In this document: piece by piece, positions 30,301 through 42,300 of the stretch | How positions within the stretch are numbered: the first letter of the stretch is position 1 | Layout: every line of letters begins with the position of its first letter | Assembly (NCBI GenBank): GCA_029204225.1 | Contig: CM055094.1 | Span: 28,878,107-28,942,106 of the forward strand | Length of the DNA stretch: 64,000 bases | Origin: Diphasiastrum complanatum | Lineage: Eukaryota; Streptophyta; Lycopodiopsida; Lycopodiales; Lycopodiaceae | Direction: 5' to 3' | Translations under genes and position numbers: made by a program | Notes under the pieces: model-generated | Database searches by the model: none | What the model saw: the letters and a program-made list of their open reading frames with translations, nothing else | What the model was told of the DNA's origin: nothing

Positions 30301-33300
30301 CTAACACCGAAACTTAGAAGGGAGAATGAATCATTAGAGAGAAAGAGAGAGAGGGTCCTCCTAGTCCCCTACACAGCAAGCAATTCATGTACATGCATGG
30401 AATGTATAGGTGGCAACCATATGACTTAGCTACTTGGCCAAGTGGGCCACTCGCAATAACATTGTTAAGTTACAAATAGGGTGGCCCCATGTATTTGCAG
30501 ATAACATGCCCCATGAGTAATGTACAATTTACAATAACATTAGAGTGCTTAGCCAAAGGGGTTAAAGAGGCATAACTAATCAACAGCCCCCCTTAATGAC
30601 AATTTTATTTAAGCTAACACCGAACAATGTTCTGAACTTCTCAAACTTGTCTTTACAAAGTGGTATAGTAAACATAGCAGCAATCTGGTTGTTGATGTCG
30701 CAATATGCTAGCTCAATCTCACCATTGTGCACTTTCTCTAGTATATAAAGTGCTGAGCCACTTCTATATGTTTTGTTTGTGCATGGTATACTAGATTTCT
30801 TGCAAGTTGAATGCAGCTTTGGTTATCACAGTGTAATAATGTAGGTCCTACTTGAGCAATCTACATATCATCAAGCAGGCATCGTAAACCAAATAGTTTC
30901 ATAGGTGGTCCTCGTAGTCACCCTATACTCAACTTCCGTGGATGATAAAGCGATAGTGGGCTACTTACTACACCAAGAAATGACCCTTCAACCTATTGAA
31001 CTATAAACCTAGTTAAATAAATAGTACATGGTACATGGTCATACTTGGGTCCAAATTTTTAAGGCCCAAAATTTTGTTTCTAACCACGTGGAAGGCCTTC
31101 TTGCATGATGATGCCTTTGACCCATTTAAGTTTGGTAGACCCCCATGCACATATGCATGTGGGAGAATAAGTTAGTTTGCCACCTATCATGACATGCATG
31201 CAACATGCAAAATGCATGCATGAGATATTGAACACTTGGCAATTGCATGCCAAGCCATGTACATACACAAATTCTATTTAATAGAATTAATCATCCTCCA
31301 CAAGTTGGAGAGAGATAGAGTTTGTAACTCTCTTCCATTTTCATTGTGCTTATGTCTTCTTGATCCATTTTTGGTGTAGGAACTCGCTGATGGACAGATT
31401 TGGTTTTTTCGATGTTTCTCCCTCATCATTCATCCAAATCGGATGAAATCAATTGCAAACTGATTGCAGGAGGAGGCCGCTACCACTCATTTCTGAAACC
31501 AGAACAGCCATCAAACATTTGTGGGAGGACACTGGCTCAGTTTGTTTGATCGTTCATTTCTCTTTGAGGAATTGAAAAAAAATTGATGAAATCAATGGCA
31601 TATGTTTTCTATTGCATAGGCACTATCATTACTTGTAATTAGAAGTCAATTAGAGATCAATTAGAATCTGAAAAACTACTAATTGCATTGGCCAGCAAGT
31701 AGAAATCATTCCTTTTCTTGATTCATCTAATTGGCATAGAGTAGAGTTCATATAGAGTTGAACTAGGATCAATTTATGATCCACAGCTTGCTGGTTTTTC
31801 CATTTCAACTTGCATGACAGTTGCATGTCAAGTTTTTACATTGCATGTTCCTTTCCTAGTTATGTTAGGATCAAAGTAGACCTTGAAAATAACATCACTA
31901 GGGTCCTGAGTTCATAATTTCTAGCTAATCTCTGGATGCTTCCCAATCCGGCCCTGTTGAGTTGGGAGAATTTCTCATGAGCATATACGTGCAACAGTCA
32001 TCGAGGTGGGCGCTGCATGTAGTGTAGGTGGTCACCACGTGTAGGACATATAGCTCGCTGGATTTGAAGAAGCCAGTACACACACGCTTTGCCTACTAAG
32101 TCGTTGTTTTGGAGCGGTTGCTTTCGGTTCAACCTGCATTGTGCCAGATGGCAACTAGCCCTGAGTTCACACAGTGGCATCGTAGTAGCGAGCCGACTGG
32201 ACTTAGGTTTTAGAGACTTGTTTTTGGAAACGATATGTGGCAATAAGCCGAGTAGCTAGTTGAGGTCCTGCAGCTAGTGTATCATGTGCCGAGGTTGGTG
32301 GATCGAAAGGGTTTTACACTCGGCCTCATTTATGAGTTTATGGACAAGATTGGGGAGAACCTTCAGCAACCGTTTTTCGATGAGCGCAAGCATACTTTTT
32401 TGTATTTTGTTGTATAGAAGTTTTTAGGATCGTTGAGTTGTTTTTCCTACAATGCAATGATCACTTTTTTGGTCTTTGTAGGATGCTAGCTATCTGAGAG
32501 AAGTGGCTTGACAGTTGGAATTTCTTCCACAAGCCCATACGTGCAGTTGCTCATTTGCTTCACCCTATGCAAGCTACTGGAGCCATATGCACAGACAACG
32601 TGCTTGTGAACAGGTGGAGGACACACACATAGAATGTGTATCTAGGCCAGGTCAGAGTTGTCTCTCAATAGGGCTATCTAATCCATCTTGTTATTAGCAC
32701 TCGTGTAATTGTCAATAGTTTTTGGTTTTGACGACTCATTCTTTTTGAGAATCTGATTATGTCCCTTGTCTTTGTGCAGGTCATGGTCCCTTGTTGCACA
32801 AGATCAAGAGACAGATGTTGAATTTTGACGAGTTTTTGTTGAAGCCGCTCTCGTGGTGGGGTGTGGTGGGAAAATCCGCCTTTGATAATACTTCTCTTGC
32901 CACTCGCATCCTTGCTCAGAATTGGTCTGCTTCGGCTCGTGAGTGGAACACCAAAGTGATGTCTAAAAGGGAAATTGAATCAAGTCTATAACACCATCTC
33001 AACTCAAAAAATGTGGATTTGTTGAGATTTGGTGTATATAGAGCTTGGAGGACTTGAAAGGATATGTGCGAAGGACTATCCAGGTGATTACTTCCACTGA
33101 TACATCTCCTATATCTCATTCTGGAATGGTAGATACTAGTGGAGCCATAATGCAAACATGAAGTGAAGAAAAACCATAGTGCAAGCATCAAGTATAGAAA
33201 TGGGCAATTTGTAGCAAAGTATAAACGAGAGCATTTGTGAGTAGTGAAAGCACTAAAATGGTTTTCTCAATGGCAATACGCATTGAAGAGCAATGCTTAT

Positions 33301-36300
33301 TTAACCCCTCTAGCTAAGCACTAATGTTATTGTAAGATATATATTACTCATGGGGCATGTTATTTGTAAATACATGAGGCCCCCTATTTGTAGGAGGGCG
33401 CGTTTGATCTTTAGGACTTAGATCAGGTTGATTCTTGCACCTTTGGATAGTTGTTTGCACGGGCCCAGGGGAGTGTTATGATTCAAAAATTGTCTAAGTT
33501 TGGCTAGATTTCAGACAAGTTTTCTAGAGGAGCTTACACATAAAGAGAGCGCACTTTTTGTAGGGGCGTTGTTTTCTGATCTAGGTGGAGGGTCACTTTG
33601 TTGATAAAGTTGTAGAAGAAGAGCAATCTAGTGCACTTGATTTGATCTATTCACAGTTGCCCTATCATCAAAATCCATGTTTTGGTGGCTGGTACATTGA
33701 TCTTGGGGCCTCAAAGCACATGAGACCTCATTGGTTCAATACTTACGAGGAGACAAGTGATGGTCAAGTTTGCCTTGGAGGCAACTGTACACATGAGGTG
33801 AGGGGCAAAGGGACAGTTCTAGTGAAGCTATCATCAGGAGAGGTGAATGTAATCAAGAGTGTGTTGCATGTACTAGGGTTGTTCAAGAACTTGCTGTTTG
33901 TTGGTGCCATTACCAAACCTAGTCTACAGTCCTGTGAGACTCAAGGGCAAGTGCAATTACATGAACCTGAACATGCTAGTTCTAGGCCTCAATTTGGCCA
34001 ACCACAAGAGAGCAAAATTGGAGAAAATCAGAAGATCAAGAAAATACCATGGGATACGTGGATGGTGACCACATTGCCTACTTCAAGGCAAGGGTTCAAA
34101 AAGAGTAAGTCTGACTACAATTTGTATGTCTTCAAGGTAGGTAAAGATTTTATTGTTGTTGTGCTCTTCGTGGATAACTTACTTATTGCTTAAGAAAAGA
34201 CTTTCCTGTGAGTTTGAGATGAAAGATTTGGGCTTGCTCCACTATTGCCTAGGAGTTGAGGTTTGGAAAGGGAAGTGTTGTCTTTTTATCTCTCAAGTAA
34301 AGTATGCACAAAAATTATTGTAGAAATTTAACATGCCAGAAAGCAACCCAATTAGCACACCAATCGATGCAAGCACAAGCCATCAAAGGCTGATGGTCCT
34401 TCGTTTGTAGATAAGCTTGATCTACCTTACAACCACAAGGCCAGATACTGCTTATGTGGTTGGGATTGTGAGTCAATTTATGAGTAAACCTACTGAATCA
34501 CATTGGAAGGCAGCCAAGCCGATCCTACATTATGTGAGAGGGAGAATGGCCTATTGGATTGGATATACTGATGATGGTGATCTTCAGCTGGAGGGTTATT
34601 CAAATTGAGATTGGATAGGTGATAAGACGATCGGTGATTGATGAAAGGCTATTGCTTTAACCTAGGTAGTGTTGTAGAATAGATGATGCTAGAATAGCTA
34701 GAAATTATGAACTCAAGACCCTAGTAATGTTATTTTCAAGGTCTACTTGATCCTAACATAACTAGGAAAGGAACATGCAATGTAAAAACTTGACATGCAA
34801 CTGTCATGCAAGTTGAAATAGAAAAACCAGCAAGCTGTGGATCATAGTTCAACTCTATATGAACTCTACTCTATGCCAATTAGATGAATCAAGAAAAGGA
34901 ATGATTCCTACTTGCTGTCCAATTCAATTAGTAGTGTCAGATCTGAAAGAACAGATTCTAATTGACTTCTAATCGCAAGTAATGATAGTGCCTATGCAAT
35001 AGAAAACATATGCCATTGATTTCATCAAATTCTGACAATTCTTCAAAGAGAAATGAAAGATTAAACAAACTGAGCCAGCGCCCTCCCACAAATGTTTGAT
35101 GGTTATTCTGGTTTCAAAAATGCATTAATTGGAAGAGAAATGGTATGAGTGGTAGCGCCCTCCTCCTGCAATCCAATTGCAATTGATTTCATCCGATTTG
35201 GATGAATGATGAGGGAGAAACATCTGAAAAACCCAATCTGTCCATCAGTGAGTTCCTACACCAAAACTGGATCAAGAAGACATAAGCACAATGGAAATGG
35301 AAGAGAGTTACAAACTCTATCGCTCTCCAACTCGTAGAGGATGATTAATTCTATTAAACAGAATTTGTGTATGTACAATGGCTTGGCATGCAACTGCCAA
35401 GTGTTCAATTTCTCATGCATGCCTACTTGCATGTTGCATGCACGTCATGATAGGTGGCAAACTAACTTATTTTCCCCCATGCATATGTGCATGGGGGTCT
35501 ACCAAACTCAAAAAAGCACATCAACCACATGATCCTCAAGAAGATCACCTATGCAAATAAAAGCTTGGGAACATGCAATTGCTCTCTCCCTAGCAACCCT
35601 ATAGGATTCACTCAAAATGATGCACCATATATAGCTTCCAAACAAAGCAAAGAAAAAAAGGGTGAAATAGAGCTTCAAAAAGTTGCTTTGCTTGCAAATC
35701 TCCACATAGTCACTCTTGCCCTCTTCTATGTGCTACAATCACCTTCCACGCATCACGGCCTTCACACATAGAGTTCTCACACAAGCTCCTCATCTCTTCT
35801 TGAAGTGTGCTGGAAATGGGGCATCACGGTCCTAAATATAAAAAAATTCAGCCTTTTTTTTTTAACGGCATTCCGAAATGTGGGGCCCAAAACGTCGTCC
35901 CAATGCGACATAGATTTGGCTATGGATAAATTTTCTTTTTTGACGTCTTTCATAGGCTACTTCAGTTTGGCTAATTGTTGAGGTGTTGTAAATCACAAAT
36001 TTGGCATCACAAGAGCATTAAACCATAAAAGGTGAAGTAAATAATATCATATATAGTAAATAGTTGATCCTCAATCCTCTACAAGGAACAGCATTGAGCT
36101 GCTATAAACTAAATCATAGATTTCACATCACATGAAAACCTTCCACCGTAATAGATGAAGCAAATGGCATTCTCCAGTTAAGAATATTGAAAGAAGATCA
36201 AATCTAATCCATAGTTAGTCCCTTGCAAGGAAGAGCAACGACCCCCCATGACACATATACACTCTAGGGTTACGGGACCAATATTCATGCACTTGAAAGA

Positions 36301-39300
36301 TGTTCTGACAGAATAAGATCACGAGCTAATAACAAAAAAGGGCATTCGAATCTTGTGCAATGACTCTCTAGGCTACTCTTTGATGACATGTAGATTGTGA
36401 TAAATCACCACGACCTTGTTTTGCAACACAAAACTTAAGCCAAGTATATGTCACAACAAAAATAACCTTTTTAATAATTGCTTGAATATCTTGGAACCTC
36501 AGTAAGTGAGTTTGGAAGTTCTTTTGTATACAGATTTGTGCATTTTCTTTTGTATTATGAATTCTACGAAGGTGCTTGCAAAAGTAGGTTTTAGCTAAAA
36601 AAAATTACACAAAAGTTCATGTATGAAATGCCCTTGAAAATTGATTATAGTATCGTATATTAGATTATGAAAAGAGGACATCTCAAATTTTGAGACGCGC
36701 AATTGTCGTGCTTGATTTGTTTTGATTGTAGATTATTACCAATAAATACAAATGGGTGCTATTGTGTTTCTCAAATTTATTTCGCTTAAACAACAATCGA
36801 TTCTTCTAGCAACCCAAGAATTTGCATAGAGAAACCATTGTAATGATACTCATGCCCTAAGAGGCAAATAAACGTATCATCAATAAATGATTTTTTTTAT
36901 GCATTGAGAAAAATGTCAAGATGGTTCTTGATTGATTTGCAAAACCATCAAGAATAATGACTCACCACAAACATATGTGAACTCCAATTGTGAAGTTGAA
37001 TAAGAGCCATTGATTGTTGGAATAAGAGCCATTATAAAATTCACCAAAAAGTTCATGAGGCTTGACGTTAGTGTGTTCTTGCAAGAAGGCCCGAGAACTA
37101 TACTCAAGGGTGTAAGACACACAATTTATATCTCATAGAGGTCTAAGAGTAAAGTAATTTTGATCCTATCAAACCCCAACAACAAATGACTAAGGAAAAC
37201 AAAAAGAGGATGAGACTTTCCATTTGGAAAATGGCAAAAGACAAAGCTAACGAGATAACCCTAAAAATTGCTAATGCAAATACCATCCAAAAAGTTAAAA
37301 AAATCATATGTAGATTTCAAATTCCTATTATGCACTACATAAGACTAGGACTCATTGAAAATATGTCCACAACAATTCGTGAATAAATTGATTATTTTTG
37401 GGACTAAGAATTGAACCTTTTTATGGACATAGACTCGTGAGTGTAAGATATCTTTTCAAGAATTTCCATAAAATCCTCTCACATACTTAAAAGCACTTAA
37501 AAACCTCACTTCAAACAAGGTCCGAAATTCAAGACAACCAGAAGAGCAATGGATCTGATCAATTCCGTGGAACACATGGCAAAGAAGAATAGAAACAAGT
37601 TGGCTAAGGAAAGTGGACGAACGGAGTGAAGTATCCTTTGCAGATATTTCCAGCTCCTCTATGTTCTTCATCTCAGCTCAATTTCCCTCAATTGATCCTT
37701 GAACAATGATAGATGATGTGAAATCACCAAATAATTCTCTTTTCAAGGTCATCTCCTTAAGTAGTTTGACATTTTGGTTGATTTTTCTTCCCTCGCTAAA
37801 GAGTAGCGTTTTTGCCACACTGGCGATATTTGACCATTCTTGACAACAAAACAAGTCGTCCACAAGGTCATTATCACATTGGAAGAACAAATGATTTGCT
37901 AATAGTAGACTTTAAAGTGGTCTAAGCTATGATGGCTAATAATTGCAAGTCTCATCAGAAAAGAAACTCATATGGAGATGTCAATATGCATATTGTTGGT
38001 TAGTGACTTCTTTGCAATAATTAGGTGATTTCGGAAATTCATTTAGATTTGAAATAAATGAATGGCAATAGACCCCTATCATTCATAATAATACATATCA
38101 TATTACTGATGATATTGCACACCCACATCTTAAGGAACCAAATTTTACTCATCATGATGTATTGTTCTAGCAGCGGTGTTCTTGAAAGGTGGTTGAATTT
38201 TCAATGGAAAGGAATCATGGAAGAATTTCCTTGTGCTTCAGACACTTGAATGTTAAACTAGTAGAAGTTTGAAGATAGGAGTCTAGACTTCCACTTTTTT
38301 AAACCATAAACATGCATCTGAGCATGATTATCCTACATTGCAAACTAGATATGTAGGTTTAAGATGGTGGATCAGCTAGTGATTCTGAAGTTTACTTTAA
38401 GCAATCTACAAAGAAAAAAAAGCTTAAGAAGTTGTATATCAATTTTTTTTGTACTTCAACCTTGATAAATGATTAAACTCCTTCAAGGCAAAAGCAATTA
38501 TATCAAATGGCCTTTAAAATAGCATTTGGCATCTGATACCCAAAAGAAAACCAAAAATTGAGTAGCTATTTATCCTCTTGTTGTTGAAGTTACAATGGTC
38601 TCAGAGCTTTGGTGATGCTCTTGGAGGAAAAATGGTAGAATCACATCACTCCTCAACATGAAGCAACAATATTCTGCAAAAATAGAAAAGCTTATAAGAG
38701 GAATTTATTGATACAACAATGTTTGCCCAAAGCAACAATTTGGAAGATCTCGTGACATCCGATGACATATCATTGCCAAAGAAATAAAAAGATAATTGTC
38801 TTGTCATGACTTTCCAAGCTATTACTCAACTATGTAGAGTGTAAAGCGTTACAAAGACATTGTTTTATGTGCAAAACTCAGGCAAAAATATCTACTCAAA
38901 ACAAAAAGAAAACAATTTTTTATGAGCTATTCAATAAAAGGGCATACATCAAATTCATCAATTAACGAAAGTCAATGAAGGAAAAATTCCTTTACAAAAT
39001 GTTTTTTAAGCCCTTTTTGTCTTACAAAAATTTGCAAATGATTCAACTAAAGAGGCACAAAATCAAAGTAAAGGGAAATTTGGTGCTCAAATCAAAATCA
39101 ACTATTGTTAGATTGGACAATGAATGGGTTACAATCTTAATAATGGTTAATGGACAAATAGACTAGGCATGCACTGGGAGTCAATTGCACTTAGCTACTT
39201 GTTGCGGGTGTCTGGAATTGTGGTTAAACAAAAATGTGCAAAGAATTGTTCTAAGAGATCGGTGAAACATTGTGTTAACTCGATAAGGTGGAATGCTTTG

Positions 39301-42300
39301 CCAAAAGAGGCTTGTTGAAGCCATTGAATATACCCAATAAGCTAGAAAAGTGTTTCCCAATGATTTTGTTATTGGCCTTAGGTCTTCTTAGGGACTTCCA
39401 ATGTCTACATGTGGATTACTAGTGGTAGCAAATCATAAGACAAAAATGGCAATATTTAACCCAACGAGAAACAATGAATGCCCTTTGAATTGGCTGAAAT
39501 ATTTGTTAAGCAATTATCCGTATTTTGAAAATTGTCTGACAATGTTGTGTGACTAAGATTGTCAATTGATAGGACATTTATGGGCTTCTACTTTTCAAAG
39601 ATCATAGACCGTAATAAGTTGAACTATGAAGGAGATGTCACATAAGCTAACACTGGGTACAACCCTTTTATGCGTATAAACACATTCAAGCCTGGACAAT
39701 ACGTTCTTGTAGAAATGAGACCAATCAAGTTCCATAGGTGGCTGATTTTTTGCATGATATACAAAGGATGTTACAACTTTGAGAGAAAATGTCTAGAATG
39801 GTCAAGATGACGAGAGACATTAAGCAAACACTAAGAGAACTACCATGTGAAAGCAATTGCTATAATGAAGGACCCAAAAGTAATGCAAACTCAAAAAACT
39901 ACAAAACATTTGCAATAAATCGTGGATAGTTTGACAACATACAAAGTGTACGAGATGTGGGTCAGAAGCTAGAACTTCTAGAAAGAATAAAAAAATGAGG
40001 TCTTTCATGTAAGCAGACTTAAAACAAGTTACATAAAGGAGAATCGCTCACTTTTGAAGATGGATTGATCCAAGTTTACAATATTTCATCCAAGAATTCA
40101 ATAGAAACTAAGTTGGTACTAGACCAAAGAGAATATTGAGAAATCATAATCACTACCATCCTTGATTATGCGGAACTTTTTTAAGAGCATGAAGAGCTTG
40201 AAAAAGTCATTTTAATGAATTCAATTTAAGGACATAAATGTTTGAGAGAGGAGAGTATATTACACATCTAACTAGGGTTATTCGGTGTCTAACATCAATA
40301 GGCATAAGCTTGATGGCCATAGGAAACAAAGAGTCTAATCATGATTAGATGGAGTCTAGACAACCAGATGGGGATTGCATGTCGAAGTCAGTCCCCATAA
40401 ACTACTTGTGTTACTTTGTAGATAGCCTAGAACAGTTCTGAGATCCAGGAGCGTTCCGGATCGGAACATTGCAAAAAAAATTATTTTTTTGGTTCTTTTT
40501 TAAATATGTATTGGGATGGGAAAAAACAACATATAGGGATGTTAAAAAAATTCCATTTGTCTGAATGATCTACCTACCTTAAGTGTCAAAGCTTAAAGAG
40601 ATTTTCTTTTATTGTATCTCTCTGCTATGTTAGACAATGTTAGACAAAAATACACAATGTCCAACATGGTAGAGAGATACAATAACAGAAAATCTTTTAC
40701 ATAAGATGCACATTCATATTCCTTGCATGTGAACGGAAGAGAGCCAATCAGCTTTGCTCTTTAGCTCTAGCATTTGTCATAGCCAAGTTTGCCTTTCATG
40801 TTTGGATAAGTGACAAAAATTCAGCTTGTTGGTCTACTCTTTTGAGAAATCTAGGAAAGCGTTTTGGGACATATATTGAATATTCATGCATGTGAGGCCC
40901 AATGATTTCTCAGGTCGATGTTGTAGAAGATAGTCCATCCGCGCATTATGGAATTGAATATTAATATGTGGGTGGAACTCTTACAAAGATTTCAATCCTT
41001 GTTAATGATGTTGGGCATTATCCTAGAGTCCCTGGCTTGCACTTTGAAGATCTGATGCAACTTATCTTGTGGACAAGGTATCGTCTATCAATGGGGCTTC
41101 AATTGATGTATCAGCTCTTGGTAATTGTTTGGAGGATCTCCATAGTCGGATGGATTATGGTGATATGGGACACCATAGTTACTATTTCGTGGATGGATCA
41201 TAAATGCCAGGGCAATCATTAAGGCCACTGGTGAGCATGGATTTGCTCTATGGTTGGTGCTTTGTCCTATATCTAAACTTGATTGAATAATGGACAATGG
41301 ATTCAAATGTACTTGTCGAGCCAATGCCAAGTCAGCCCTTGGTGATCCTTAATTAACAAGTCTCTTCATCATATTAAAAAGGCATCCCTTCCAACTCGAG
41401 ATTAGAAAAGCAATGGTCTAGGAAAAAAAATTAAGAGAGTTAAAACTGAAAAATGCTCACATGAGTTACAAAGAAGAGGTTGTGGCAGATCCAACCATCT
41501 TTCTTGTTCAAAAACCAGTTTGTTCTTCGTATGCCCACCTAAAGTGGGACTTTGTAGTCTTATAAAAGCATGTAAACTTACAAAATCTGGATATTTATAA
41601 AAATACTAAACAAAATTTCAAAAAACTTACCAAAAGATAAATCTACTGAAGTACACACCTTTTTCTCGGTAAAACTAATCATAGGTCATTTATAGCACTC
41701 AAAAGATGCAGAGGATACTAAACATGTCAAACCCACATGGGAATCTCTTATAGGTGGAATCTTGTATTCTTACAAAGTCAAGAGCACGTGAAAGAAGATC
41801 CCTTGCTTGGAAAATAAATGCCAAAGTGCTTGCAAGGTAGACTACACTATGCTAGACTGATTTATAATGCGCACTATCTAGTCTCATTCTCATACCCAGC
41901 CAGTGTCGAGCCCCAAGTCAAAGTAAACAAGAAGGGTATAAAAGCTTACTCCTTTTGCAAATTCAATGCGAATGCGTAAACCTGCCAGAATAGATCCTTG
42001 AAGCTTATTTTTGGCATTCACAGCTTCCCGCTCATTCTTAAAATTTATGAAGGCATAATTTCTTTGAGGATATACCGTCGCGCTCTCCAACTCACCAAAC
42101 TGCACAAATTTTTCTGCAATGTATGCCTCTGAAACCTCTTGTGCAACGTTACCAACCCAGAGATGTCGCGAAGGAGGTGCTTCCTCCATTTCTGCTTTCA
42201 GTGAGGAGCCCTTTACAGCTACCTGTCTCTTGTCATCGGCTCGCGGACCATAATCGACTGGAATCCCACTGATTAGTGGCGGGACCGCCTGCCACAATGC

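Larger units (their letters stand above)
16591..41949 (-). other. Giant intron of the FPA-like gene, 25,359 bp
   Basis: Phase-0 GT-AG intron between RRM1 (ends ...RIEFAKG|GTAAGC) and RRM2 (acceptor TTTGACCAG|GCAAAGCCA). RRM1 and RRM2 follow each other directly in known FPA proteins, so no coding exon is missing. It holds LINE, hAT and Copia relics, direct and inverted repeats, microsatellites and a hairpin, listed separately. Reading past the donor adds about 19 residues ([10 protein letters not shown]...) and stops at 41890, so a transcript ending in the intron would encode RRM1 only. Confidence 0.88.

Noticed and set aside
31129-35508. Inverted 800-bp arms as terminal repeats of one large DNA transposon
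   Set aside because: The right arm has a TG start directly after Copia RNase H and behaves as an LTR; the left arm lacks the terminal bases, so an inverted LTR pair fits better.
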